A DNA stretch of 64,000 nt, from assembly GCF_016862455.1 (NCBI RefSeq), contig NZ_BOMZ01000033.1:165642-229641 (forward strand), given 5' to 3'. The translations under genes and the position numbers were made by a program. Numbering within the stretch: the stretch's first letter is position 1; each line of letters opens with the position of its first letter. Under the pieces are notes generated by a model, which worked only from the letters and a program-made list of their open reading frames with translations, was not told where the DNA came from and searched no databases. This stretch comes from Actinoplanes utahensis (GTDB taxonomy: Bacteria; Actinomycetota; Actinomycetes; Mycobacteriales; Micromonosporaceae). Shown here in pieces: positions 9,456 to 17,865 of this stretch.

Positions 9456-9813
9456 AGGAGAAGCTTAACGAGGCGGGATGGCGTGCACAACGGGTCACGG
9501 CGCGAGATTGTCGTGTCGCTGCCACCATCCCATTGATTCGGACATTATGCTTTTATCTCGCTTATAGGTTTTTATCGTTTCGCGAGAATTGCTCGATTAA
9601 TGAGTCGGGAATGCGACAGCAAATTGCCGACGATCCGGGCGTAACGTCTTTTGGTCTGCTGCCGCACCGCAGCTCAGCGAAACGGCCGCGGAGAACCGGC
9701 GCACCTGCCCTCACCGGGTCAAACAGCCCAGCTCACCATTTCGTCCCATTTCAGGGGATCAGTCGGCTGTCCCCCTTGTGAGTGATGTGTGCCAAGATCG
9801 CGATAAATGTTCT
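9456..9813. other. Gene-free AT-rich stretch upstream of the 9827 gene
   Basis: No credible gene is seen. About 9540-9610 is strikingly AT-rich for this genome (runs such as TTTTATCTCG, TTATAGGTTTTTATCG). It could hold a regulated promoter or a curved binding region. No riboswitch fold was recognised. Confidence 0.5.
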
Positions 9814-9819
9814 TAGGCT
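9814..9819 (+). promoter_or_regulatory. -10 element of the 9827 gene, leaderless type
   Basis: TAGGCT with a 7-nt spacer to the GTG at 9827; the same arrangement as at 2974-2987, including the CGCCGCGTG context. Confidence 0.6.
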
Positions 9820-9826
9820 TCGCCGC

Positions 9827-10624
9827 GTGACTTCGCAGGAGCCAAAGAACTCGCACCACGTCGACCCAGCCGGTCCGACCGAGGTGATCGCCGTCCCGGC
9901 GCCCGCACCGGTGTTCGTGGACTCCACCGGACGACGGAGCCGATTCCTCCGGCGCCTCGCGTTGGCCTTCGGTGTCGTCCTCCTCGGGTACGGCGCTCTG
10001 ATCGGCGTCAGCCTGGCCGGCGGTCCGGTGAGCATGAGCGCCGTGCTGCCGCTGCCGGGCCTGGAGGACGACCGGGACGAGAAGAAACCCCAGCCCGTAC
10101 CCAAGACCACACCCACTCCCGACCCGGCGCCGAGCACCACCCCGGCCCGCCGGATCATCGAGTCGGCGGACCGCGGCGAATCCGTGCCGCGCCGGCCGGT
10201 CACCACCACGGCCACACCGAAGGCGGCCGCCAAGCCGTCCCGGTCGCCCAGCCCGAAACCGTCCCCGTCGGTGTCGTCCACCCCGGTGGTCACCAAGCCG
10301 CTCGAGTCCGGCACCGTGAGCCAGCCGCCCAAACCCAATCCCGGGACCAGCACCACCACCACCACCACCACCCCACCGCCGGCCCCCGTCCCGCCCGCGG
10401 TGGAGACCACCCGGGGCGGCACGGGCGCCGGCCTGCCGGTCGCCCCGGTCCCGCCGCCCGTGGTGGAGGAGAAGCCCGCGGGCAGCGGCGGCGCCGGCGG
10501 AGGCGGGCCGGCGCCGGAGAGCACCACCCGGCCCGGGCCGGTGGTCACCGGCCCGCCGGCCCGGCCGGTCGTCACGGACGATCCGGCCGACAGCGCCACA
10601 CCGCCCACCCGGGCGGCGCCGTGA
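9827..10624 (+). CDS. Membrane-anchored Pro/Thr-rich protein, partner of the deacetylase-glycosyltransferase
   Basis: A 265-residue protein with a short cytoplasmic tail, one membrane segment (RLALAFGVVLLGYGALIGVSLA) and then about 190 residues that are Pro, Thr, Ser and Lys rich with low complexity, including a run of Thr (GTSTTTTTTTPPPAP). It is probably an extracytoplasmic, wall-spanning stalk and possibly O-mannosylated. No enzymatic domain is visible. Its stop overlaps the next gene's GTG (GTGA), so it is co-translated with the polysaccharide enzyme. Confidence 0.75.
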   Translation: MTSQEPKNSHHVDPAGPTEVIAVPAPAPVFVDSTGRRSRFLRRLALAFGVVLLGYGALIGVSLAGGPVSMSAVLPLPGLEDDRDEKKPQPVPKTTPTPDPAPSTTPARRIIESADRGESVPRRPVTTTATPKAAAKPSRSPSPKPSPSVSSTPVVTKPLESGTVSQPPKPNPGTSTTTTTTTPPPAPVPPAVETTRGGTGAGLPVAPVPPPVVEEKPAGSGGAGGGGPAPESTTRPGPVVTGPPARPVVTDDPADSATPPTRAAP

Positions 10625-12990
10625 CCGCCGCCCCCACGGCCACGCCCGGCCGCCGGGCCCGCGGCCGCAGCCGGCGCCGCATGCTGCCCCGCCCACGCGT
10701 GCTCCTCGGTTCGCTGCTGGCCCTCTCGTTCGTCGCGGTGCTGGTCGTGCAGGCCTACATCAACGCCGAGTTCACCAGCGACCACGTGCGGACCGAGGTC
10801 GGCGACCAGGCCGGGGTCCCGGCCCACATCCTCAAGGGCGGGCCGATCATCAACACCACCGGCGGCCAGGAGAGCACCATCCGGCTGCCGGCCAGGACCA
10901 TCGCGCTGACCTTCGACGACGGCCCGGATCCCGCGTGGACGCCGAAGGTGCTCGACGTGCTGCGCAAGCACGACGCTCGGGGCACGTTCTTCGTGGTCGG
11001 GTCGCAGGTGGCCCGCAACCCGGAGTCGGCACGGCAGATCGTCGACGGCGGCAACGAGCTGGGCCTGCACACCTTCACGCACCCGAACATGCAGCGGCTG
11101 GCGCCGTGGCGGCGGCAGCTGGAGCTGTCCCAGACGCAGATGGCGATCGCGAAGGCGACCGGCGTACGCACCAACCTGGCCCGGTTCCCCTACTCGTCGA
11201 GGAACGCGGCGATCGACGAGGCGAACTGGAGGCTGATCAAGGAGGCCGGGGCGCTCGGTTACCTGGTCGTCGTCAACGACACCGACAGCGAGGACTGGAA
11301 GCGCCCCGGCATCGACAAGATCATCCAGGGCGCCACCCCGCCCGGCGGCCAGTCCGCGGTCATGCTGTTCCACGACGCCGGCGGCGACCGCTCGCAGACC
11401 GTCGCGGCGCTCGACGAGTTCATCCCGCTGATGAAGGCTCGGGGCTACCGGTTCACCACGATCACCGAGGGCCTCAACCTGAGCATCGCCGAGCAGGCCG
11501 CGCGGGCAGGCACCGACCGGCTGGAGAACACCGAGGCGCTCACGCCGCTGCCGCTCAACCCGGCGGCGCCGGCGCACGACGAGTGGCGGGGCCTCGCGCT
11601 GATCTGGACCGTGGACCTGGCCGACGGCATGGTCACCGTGATCGCCGGGCTGTTCCTGGTGGTGGGGACGCTGACCGTCGGGCGTACCCTCATGCTCCTC
11701 CTGCTCGCCACCCGGCACGCCCGGCAGCGCCGCAAGCCCGGCTGGAGCTGGGGTCCGCCGGTCACCGAGCCGGTGTCGGTGATCGTGCCCGCCTACAACG
11801 AGAAGGAGGGCATCGAGGCCGCCGTCCGGTCGCTGGCCTGCGGTGACCACACCGAGATCGAGGTGGTGGTGGTCGACGACGGTTCCACCGACGGCACCGC
11901 CGACATCGTCGACCGGATGCGGATGCCGAACGTGCGGGTCGTCCGGGTGCCCAACGGCGGCAAGCCGAACGCCCTCAACACCGGGGTGGCGATGGCCCGG
12001 CACGACCTGATCGTGATGGTCGACGGCGACACCATCTTCGAGCCCGAGGCGCTGCGGCTGCTGGTCCAGCCGTTCGCCGACCCCACGGTCGGCGCGGTCG
12101 CCGGCAACGTCAAGGTCGGCAACCGGGAGACCACCGTCGCGCTCTGGCAGCACATCGAGTACGTGATCGGTTTCAACCTGGACCGCCGCCTCTACGAGGT
12201 GATGAACTGCATGCCGACCGTCCCCGGCGCGATCGGCGCGTTCCGGCGCAAGGCGCTGGCCCAGGTCGGCGGGGTCAGCGACGAGACCCTCGCCGAGGAC
12301 ACCGACGTCACGATGGCGATGTGCCGGGCCGGGTGGCGGGTCGTCTACGAGGAGAACGCGCGCGCCTGGACCGAGGCCCCGGCCACCCTGGAGCAGCTGT
12401 ACCGACAGCGGTACCGGTGGAGCTACGGGACCATGCAGGCGATGTGGAAGCACCGGAAGTCGCTGTTCGACTCCGGGCCGTCCGGCCGGTTCGGGCGGGT
12501 CGGGCTGCCGTTCCTGGCCCTGTTCGGGGTGGCGCTGCCGATGCTCGCCCCGGTCGTCGACATCATGCTCGTCTACGGCCTGGTCTTCTGGGAGCTGAGC
12601 GAGACGGTCGCGGCCTGGCTCGGCATGCTGGCGCTGCAACTGTTCACCGCGGCGGTGGCGTTCCGGCTGGACCGGGAGTCGTACAAGCCGTTGCTACGGC
12701 TGCCGCTGCAACAGTTCGCCTACCGGCAGTTGATGTACCTGGTGCTGCTGCAGTCGGCGACCACCGCCCTGACCGGCGGGCGGCTGCGCTGGCACAAACT
12801 CAACCGGGCCGGCCTGACACCCCGGACCCCGTCACCGGAACCGCCCGGGCCCGTCGTGGCCCCGATCGTGGACACCTGGCCGCCGTCACTGGACGACCGG
12901 CCCCCGACGCCGCGGGGCATCGGCCGGGCCGTCGCACCGCCGGTGGTGCCCACCCAGGCGGCCCCCCAGGACCTCCACGAGAGGTTGTGA
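10621..12990 (+). CDS. Bifunctional polysaccharide deacetylase (CE4) / glycosyltransferase family 2
   Basis: A 789-residue membrane fusion. Residues about 10-40 form a membrane anchor. About 75-280 is a NodB-type deacetylase with TFDDGPDPAW (catalytic and metal Asp), HTFTHPNM (metal His pair), RFPYSSRN and LFHDAGGD. After a second membrane segment, about 380-650 is a processive GT2 like NodC or hyaluronan synthase: IVPAYNEKEG, VVDDGSTDG, MVDGDTIFEP, EDTDVTMAM and the QRYRWSYG product-binding motif. C-terminal membrane helices follow. It likely polymerises and N-deacetylates a surface aminosugar polymer. It is coupled to the upstream stalk protein and ends at a strong terminator. Confidence 0.93.
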   Translation: MTAAPTATPGRRARGRSRRRMLPRPRVLLGSLLALSFVAVLVVQAYINAEFTSDHVRTEVGDQAGVPAHILKGGPIINTTGGQESTIRLPARTIALTFDDGPDPAWTPKVLDVLRKHDARGTFFVVGSQVARNPESARQIVDGGNELGLHTFTHPNMQRLAPWRRQLELSQTQMAIAKATGVRTNLARFPYSSRNAAIDEANWRLIKEAGALGYLVVVNDTDSEDWKRPGIDKIIQGATPPGGQSAVMLFHDAGGDRSQTVAALDEFIPLMKARGYRFTTITEGLNLSIAEQAARAGTDRLENTEALTPLPLNPAAPAHDEWRGLALIWTVDLADGMVTVIAGLFLVVGTLTVGRTLMLLLLATRHARQRRKPGWSWGPPVTEPVSVIVPAYNEKEGIEAAVRSLACGDHTEIEVVVVDDGSTDGTADIVDRMRMPNVRVVRVPNGGKPNALNTGVAMARHDLIVMVDGDTIFEPEALRLLVQPFADPTVGAVAGNVKVGNRETTVALWQHIEYVIGFNLDRRLYEVMNCMPTVPGAIGAFRRKALAQVGGVSDETLAEDTDVTMAMCRAGWRVVYEENARAWTEAPATLEQLYRQRYRWSYGTMQAMWKHRKSLFDSGPSGRFGRVGLPFLALFGVALPMLAPVVDIMLVYGLVFWELSETVAAWLGMLALQLFTAAVAFRLDRESYKPLLRLPLQQFAYRQLMYLVLLQSATTALTGGRLRWHKLNRAGLTPRTPSPEPPGPVVAPIVDTWPPSLDDRPPTPRGIGRAVAPPVVPTQAAPQDLHERL

Positions 12991-12996
12991 GACTGA

Positions 12997-13033
12997 CCCG
13001 CCCTCGATCGAACTGCAGCCGATCGAGGGCGGG
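12997..13033 (+). terminator. Rho-independent terminator after the CE4-GT2 gene
   Basis: Perfect 14-bp stem (12997-13010 with 13020-13033), 9-nt loop, followed by TTTCGG. It may also serve the convergent gene at 13058. Confidence 0.85.
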
Positions 13034-13057
13034 TTTCGGCGTTTCGGCGCCGGCCTC

Positions 13058-14302
13058 CTAGGCGACGGCCAGGTCGCGGATCAGCTCGGCCGGGGACAGC
13101 TCGGCGTACGGGAACACCACGTGCAGCGAGGTCCCGTCGCCGGGACGGTCGGAGAGCGCCACCGTGGCGTGGTGCGCGTCCAGGATCCGCTTGGCCACGG
13201 CCAGTCCGCGGTCCGGGCCGGGCATGTCGGCCGGATTGGCGATGGCGCCGTAGTACAGATGCGGGAACAGGTCGGGCCGCATCCCGTCCGGCAGGTCCAT
13301 GTCGTCGAGCCGTACCGTCGGCCCGGACTCCATCTCCGTGCCGACCCGCACCCGGCCACCCTCCGGGGTGTATTTCACCGCGGCGAAGAGCAGGTGCGTC
13401 AGCACCTGTTCGAGGCGCACCGGGTCGGCGATGATCGGCAGCGACGGGCCGCCGGCCTGGTTCAGGATCCAGATGTGCTTGCTGGCCGCGATCGGCCGGA
13501 CCGCCTCCACCGCCCGCTGGGTGACCCGGGTCAGGTCGCACTGCCGCATGTGCAGGCTGTCCCCGCCCAGCCCGGCCTCGGCCATCGTGGTCAGGTGGTC
13601 GATCAGCTCCCGGAAACCGCGCACGTGGGCCGCGGTGGCCCGGGCGACCAGGTCGGCCATCTCCATGTCGTGGTAACCGGTGTCGCCGAGCCGGTCCAGG
13701 TACGACGACATGAGCCGCAACGACGACCGCAGCTCCCCGCCGACCAGCCCGGCCAGGTCGTCCTTGCGGCGTTCCAGCTCCTGCAGCCGGGCCGTGGTGT
13801 TGGCCAGCGCGAAGGCGTACCGCCGCAACTCCAGCTGGGCGGTGACCTGGCGGGCCAGCGCGCGCAGCGCCTGCTGCTGCTCCACGTCGAGCCGCCGGGG
13901 CACGGTGTCCATCACGCAGAGGGTGCCGAGCGCGAACCCGTCGGTGGTCATCAGCGGGGCGCCGGCGTAGAAACGGATGCCGTTCTCCGCGGTCACCGAC
14001 GGATTGTCGGCGAACCGGCCGTCCTCCCGGGCGTCCGGCACCACCAGCAGGTCGCGGCCGAGGATGGCGTGGGCGCAGAACGAGATGTCCCGTGCGGTCT
14101 CCGCCACCTCCGACCCGGTGCGGGCCTTGGCCCACTGACGGTCCGCGTCGACCAGGTTGACCAGGGCCACCGGCGTTTCGCAGACCCCGGCGGCCAGCGC
14201 GACGATGTCGTCGAAGTCCTTCTCCGGTGGACTGTCCAGGATGTCGAGCGAGTACAGCGCGGCCAGCCGCTCGATCTCGTTGTCGGGCAGTGGAGCTTTC
14301 AT
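13058..14302 (-). CDS. GAF-domain protein with degenerate histidine-kinase module
   Basis: A 414-residue soluble protein. Residues about 25-170 are a GAF domain (RFYAGAPLMTTDGFALGTLC). A coiled coil follows, then a region shaped like HisKA and HATPase. The phospho-acceptor motif reads VGGELRSSL where kinases have SHELRTPL, so the His is Gly. The N-box reads HLLFAAVKYTPEGG where the Mg-chelating Asn is expected, so the Asn is Ala. It is probably a non-catalytic sensor or scaffold. The ATG at 14300-14302 has a near-perfect GGAGGTGA ribosome-binding site. No response regulator is adjacent. Confidence 0.82.
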   Translation of the reverse strand: MKAPLPDNEIERLAALYSLDILDSPPEKDFDDIVALAAGVCETPVALVNLVDADRQWAKARTGSEVAETARDISFCAHAILGRDLLVVPDAREDGRFADNPSVTAENGIRFYAGAPLMTTDGFALGTLCVMDTVPRRLDVEQQQALRALARQVTAQLELRRYAFALANTTARLQELERRKDDLAGLVGGELRSSLRLMSSYLDRLGDTGYHDMEMADLVARATAAHVRGFRELIDHLTTMAEAGLGGDSLHMRQCDLTRVTQRAVEAVRPIAASKHIWILNQAGGPSLPIIADPVRLEQVLTHLLFAAVKYTPEGGRVRVGTEMESGPTVRLDDMDLPDGMRPDLFPHLYYGAIANPADMPGPDRGLAVAKRILDAHHATVALSDRPGDGTSLHVVFPYAELSPAELIRDLAVA

Positions 14303-14405
14303 GGGGCGTCACCTCCGAGACTCGCTCAAGAGGTACCAGGTAAAAGTAGCAATTCTCGCATTTCCCCCAGATTCGGCAGCCGGGGAAGGGCACCTGACAA
14401 GCCGT

Positions 14406-14411
14406 TATGCT
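14406..14411 (+). promoter_or_regulatory. -10 element of the DUF2199 gene, leaderless type
   Basis: TATGCT with an 8-nt spacer to the ATG at 14420. Confidence 0.5.
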
Positions 14412-14419
14412 TCCCGGCC

Positions 14420-14923
14420 ATGAGCACCGAGCAGTTCGCTTGCGGCACGTGCGGCGCCACCCACGACGGCCCGCCGCTCAGCTTCGCAGCCCCGGCCCCG
14501 GACTACTGGCAGCCGAGCATGGCGAACCGGGAGGACTGCCTCCTCGACGCCGACCTGTGCGTGATCGGCGGCGAGCAGTTCTTCATCCGCGGCATGATCG
14601 AACTGCCGGTGTGGGACACCGGGGACGTCTTCACGTACAGCATGTGGGTGTCCCTGAGCCGGGCCAACTTCACCCGCGCCGTCGACGTCTGGGAACAGCC
14701 CGGCCGGGAATCCGAGCCGCCGTACTTCGGATGGCTCTCCAACGTCATCGCCGGCTACGAGCCGTCCACCCTGAACCTGCGGACCAACGTGCACACCCGC
14801 CCGGTCGGCCGGCTCCCCTACATCGAACTGGAGCCGACCGGCCATCCCCTCGCGGTCGAGCAACTGGCCGGCGTCACCCGGGCGCGGGTGGCGGAGATCG
14901 CCTCCTTCCACCTGCACCACTAG
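14420..14923 (+). CDS. DUF2199 domain protein
   Basis: A 167-residue protein matching the DUF2199 family: an N-terminal half zinc knuckle (FACGTCGATHDGPPLSF), then conserved YWQPSMANRE and FFIRGMIELPV segments, and a Trp-rich core (FTYSMWVSLSRANF). The function of the family is not known. The start at 14420 is supported by TATGCT 8 nt upstream. Its stop faces the stop of the acidic secreted protein gene with only 4 bp between. Confidence 0.88.
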   Translation: MSTEQFACGTCGATHDGPPLSFAAPAPDYWQPSMANREDCLLDADLCVIGGEQFFIRGMIELPVWDTGDVFTYSMWVSLSRANFTRAVDVWEQPGRESEPPYFGWLSNVIAGYEPSTLNLRTNVHTRPVGRLPYIELEPTGHPLAVEQLAGVTRARVAEIASFHLHH

Positions 14924-14927
14924 GCGC

Positions 14928-15626
14928 CTACCACTCGCCCTCGTCGTCCTCCTCCTCGTACCAGCTTCCGTCATCGACGTCGGGCACGCCGGACCCTCCC
15001 TCGACCGGAATCCAGCCCTGGCCCTCGCCGACGCCGTCGGTCTCGCCCTCACCCTCGCCGTCGGTCTCACCCTCGCCGTCGGTCTCGCCGCCGGTACCGC
15101 TGACTCCCGGGCCGCTGCCCTTACCGGTCCCGGACAGCGCCTCCTTGGCCGCGTCCCGCAGTCGTTCCTCGAGATAGTCGGAGGCCCACTCGCCGGCGTT
15201 GTCCCGAACCCGCTGCGCCGCCACCGAGCCGTCCTCCCAGGCGTCGTCAGCGGTCTGCAGGGCACTGTCCTTGACCTTCTGCGAGCCGTCGTGGACGTAC
15301 CTCGCGGCATCTTCCACCGGTGCCGCCGCAGCGGCAGCCGCCGCCTGGGCCGCCGCAGCGGCAGCCGCCGCCGCCGGCCCGGACATCGGAGATCCCCCGC
15401 CCCCGCTCTCCCCGGCGATCGTGTCCCGGGCGTTCTTCAACTCCCGGGAGATGTCCCCGCCGGCCTTCTTGACGGCGTTCACCACATCCCCGGTCCCGGG
15501 CAGGCCGCAACACTCCGCCACCGTCGGCTCCGCGACCGGCGCCGCAACCGCCGGTCCGGCACCGATCATCGCCCCCGTCACCAGGCCGATCCCCAGTCCC
15601 AGCGTGCGCGTCATTCTCCAGTTCAT
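14928..15626 (-). CDS. Secreted Ala-rich and Gly/Asp/Glu-repeat protein
   Basis: A 232-residue protein with a Sec-type signal peptide (GLGIGLVTGAMIGAGPAVA then AAP). The mature part has a Cys pair (AECCGLPG), a poly-Ala stretch around residues 80-100, a helical middle, and an acidic C-terminal tail of TDGEGE-type repeats ending EEEDDEGEW. No family is recognised. The ATG at 15624-15626 has a GAGGGGGAG ribosome-binding site. The low complexity suggests a surface or wall-associated protein rather than an enzyme. Confidence 0.7.
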   Translation of the reverse strand: MNWRMTRTLGLGIGLVTGAMIGAGPAVAAPVAEPTVAECCGLPGTGDVVNAVKKAGGDISRELKNARDTIAGESGGGGSPMSGPAAAAAAAAAQAAAAAAAAPVEDAARYVHDGSQKVKDSALQTADDAWEDGSVAAQRVRDNAGEWASDYLEERLRDAAKEALSGTGKGSGPGVSGTGGETDGEGETDGEGEGETDGVGEGQGWIPVEGGSGVPDVDDGSWYEEEDDEGEW

Positions 15627-16097
15627 CGCTCCCCCTCGACTTCCGCTCCTACCGAAAGCCGACCACTTCCCCACCCACGACGAGCCGGAATTCCACCCCG
15701 GCAAGCCGATCATCGACACCACCCGGCCGGACAGCCGGACCACTTCACCGACCGTCCGAGAATGCGCGATTCAACCCCGCGAAGCCCATTTCCGGGGTAC
15801 GCGGCCGGCCGCCCCCAACCGCACCCGACCGTCCTCACAGCCCGACGCCGCGTGGCCCGCCCCTTCTCTCGGACCGGCCCCGCGGCACCCGGCCGCAAGC
15901 CCGCCCGTTCCGAACACGGCCGACAGCGCCCCCGAACCGGCCGTCGGCACCGGTGCGGGATGCCCGTGACGCCGAAGCCGAGCCCACGCAGGCGACCACC
16001 GTGAAGCCGGGTTTCCGGGGGCCTGGTCCGCGAAGCAGGCATCGAAAAAGGCGACCCACGTCCGCAATTCCCGCGGACACAGATCGCCTTAGCCTTT
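15627..16097. other. Gene-free interval between tRNA-Ala and the secreted protein gene
   Basis: About 470 bp with open frames on both strands but no supported start, family or codon pattern. It presumably holds the promoter of the 15626 gene and the tRNA trailer. Confidence 0.5.
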
Positions 16098-16174
16098 TGG
16101 TGGAGCTGAGGGGATTTGAACCCCTGACCCCCTCGATGCGAACGAGGTGCGCTACCAGTCTGCGCCACAGCCCC
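16098..16174 (-). tRNA. tRNA-Ala (anticodon CGC)
   Basis: A full cloverleaf of 77 nt reads on the minus strand with encoded CCA. The acceptor stem GGGGCTG pairs with CAGCTCC and contains the alanine identity pair G3:U70. The D arm is GCGC/GCGC, the anticodon stem is CCTCG/CGAGG with loop TTCGCAT, giving anticodon CGC for GCG codons. The T arm is AGGGG-TTCAAAT-CCCCT. GCG is a frequent Ala codon in such GC-rich genomes. No integrase or att duplication was seen nearby. Confidence 0.97.
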
Positions 16175-16370
16175 TTGGTACGGATGAAAGGCTAACAGGT
16201 CTTCCCGGCGGTCCGCGAACCACCCCCACCCATGATCGCCTGAGGCGTGCGGGAGGGCAGCGGCCCGGATGGCGGCCCTGGCCGCCGTGTGTACCGCCTG
16301 CGCCGCTCGGCGGACAGGCACGGGACGGCATTGGTTCCGCGGGCGGTGTGGCCCGTACCGGAGAAGGGTT

Positions 16371-17120
16371 TCAGGAAGCGTGGTGGTGACGCCCACCGGC
16401 CTCGTAGGGGCGACCGCGCAGACCGCCTCGCCGGCGGTAGGAGACGGAGCCGCCGTTGGCGGCGACCGGAAGGTCGGAGGGTTCCCGGTCGAGGCCCATG
16501 GCGGCGCGGCGGACGGCTTCGCGCTGGGCGGCGAGGCGGCGCTGGGCTTCGCGGCGGGCGGCGGCGCGGCGAGCCTGTTCACGGCGGACCTCGGCTTGGC
16601 GGGCGGCGAGCCAGGCGGCCTCGCGGGCCTGGACGCGACGGCGACGGCGGTCGGCGATGGCGTGGTTGCGCAGGTGTACGAGGTACAGCCCGAGCAGGCT
16701 GCCGGTGACCGCGAAGCTGATCCAGAAGCCGGGCCCGACCGCGACGACGCCGATCAGCTCGATCGCGTTGAGCAGCACGAGGGCGGCGAAGACGCGGCGG
16801 CGGCGGACGACGGCGGGGGTGCCGCGGCGTTCCGGGACGCGGCGGGACGGGCGTCTGCCGGTGACGAGCCGGAGACGCCGTTCCGGGGGTGCGGGATCAC
16901 CCGTTGGTGCGGGGACCGTAACCGTGACCTTGCGAGCGGGGTTGATCGGTCGGCGTCCGGGCACGGTGCGGCGACGGCGCTGGCGCTGGAGCACCCGAGC
17001 CGTCGACGACGCCCGCTCCGCGGCGAGGCGCTCGGTGGCGTCGTACCGGCGTACCAGCGCCGGGGCGAGGGCGAGCAACCCGGCCGCGGCGAGGACGGCG
17101 AGGAGCACCGAGGTCGGCAC
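16371..17120 (-). CDS. SepX/GLPR-like membrane protein of the divisome (Rv0996-type position)
   Basis: A 249-residue protein with an N-terminal membrane helix (TSVLLAVLAAAGLLALAPAL), an Arg-rich linker, two adjacent helices (VFAALVLLNAIELIGVVAV and FWISFAVTGSLLGLYLV) and a long Arg/Ala-rich C-terminal coiled coil. It follows galU, glp (moeA) and rimJ, the position of the gephyrin-like protein receptor in Corynebacterium and of SepX in Streptomyces. Both act with Glp or FtsZ in division. The assignment rests on synteny and topology. The GTG at 17118-17120 has GGAGGGG upstream. Confidence 0.75.
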   Translation of the reverse strand: MPTSVLLAVLAAAGLLALAPALVRRYDATERLAAERASSTARVLQRQRRRRTVPGRRPINPARKVTVTVPAPTGDPAPPERRLRLVTGRRPSRRVPERRGTPAVVRRRRVFAALVLLNAIELIGVVAVGPGFWISFAVTGSLLGLYLVHLRNHAIADRRRRRVQAREAAWLAARQAEVRREQARRAAARREAQRRLAAQREAVRRAAMGLDREPSDLPVAANGGSVSYRRRGGLRGRPYEAGGRHHHAS

Positions 17121-17226
17121 CCTCACCCCTCCGATCCGCCACGGAAAAAGACACGACGAAGGCGAGGTTACGGGCGGTAGCGGTGATATCTCGCGCGCCG
17201 CGCCGGTAGCGTTCTGACCTACAAGA

Positions 17227-17865
17227 TCAATTCGTCTTGCGTACGCGTCTCCAGCGCGCCAGCAGGCCACCCTCAGCGGCGATCTCTTCGCTGGTCATCG
17301 CGTAACCGAGGTGGTCGCGCCAACCTCCGTCGATGTGCATGTAGCGCTGGTGGTACGCCTCCTCGCGGAATCCCAGTTTCTCCACGACGCGACGGCTCGG
17401 ACCGTTCTCCGGCCGGATGTTGACCTCGATACGGTGCAATCCGCCCGGGCCGAACGCGTGGTCGACCGCGAGCGCCAGCGCTGTCGGGATCACTCCGCGC
17501 CCGGCCACCCGGTGATCCACCCAGTAGCCCGCGTACGCCGACGCGAACGCCCGCCGCACGATGTTGCCCAGGTTGACGTGGCCGACCAGCCGTTCCTGCC
17601 CGTCCTCGACCAGGCAGACGGCGAACGGCATGCTGTCGCCGGATCGGGCGGCCCGTTTCATGTCGCGGTAGACGTAGCCGTACGCGCGTGGCGAGTTCAT
17701 CTCCGCCCACGGCCCGGGCGGCGCCGACTCCCATGGGGCCAGCCAGGCCTGGTTCGCGATCCGTACCTCGGACCAGGCCCGCGCGTCACCCCGCTTGTAC
17801 GGCCGTAACAGCACAGCCCCGTCCGCCAGCACAGCGGGCCAGCCGGGCGTGGCAGCCCCCAGCAT
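17227..17865 (-). CDS. rimJ: GNAT N-acetyltransferase, RimJ-like
   Basis: A 212-residue GNAT protein resembling ribosomal-protein N-alpha-acetyltransferases. It shows the acetyl-CoA region VDHRVAGRGVIPTALALAVD (Q/RxxGxG/A type) and the C-terminal NIRPENGPSRRVVEKLGFREE motif. The ATG directly abuts the TGA of the upstream glp gene, with a GAGGAG ribosome-binding site inside glp. The real acceptor protein is not known; the order galU-glp-rimJ-membrane protein is conserved in actinobacteria. Confidence 0.9.
   Translation of the reverse strand: MLGAATPGWPAVLADGAVLLRPYKRGDARAWSEVRIANQAWLAPWESAPPGPWAEMNSPRAYGYVYRDMKRAARSGDSMPFAVCLVEDGQERLVGHVNLGNIVRRAFASAYAGYWVDHRVAGRGVIPTALALAVDHAFGPGGLHRIEVNIRPENGPSRRVVEKLGFREEAYHQRYMHIDGGWRDHLGYAMTSEEIAAEGGLLARWRRVRKTN

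Noticed and set aside
9530..9620. AT-rich block as a riboswitch
   Set aside because: I could not fold it into any riboswitch class I know. It is reported only as an AT-rich region.
9596..9630. GGGAAT near 9608 as a second SigR promoter
   Set aside because: The GTT at the required 18-bp spacing is missing.
9751..12639. Very long minus-strand frame opposite the deacetylase-glycosyltransferase
   Set aside because: It is the GC-rich shadow of a clearly recognised plus-strand gene with all catalytic motifs.
16098..16174. tRNA-Ala as an integration site
   Set aside because: No integrase, no repeat of the tRNA 3' end and no foreign-looking genes were seen nearby.
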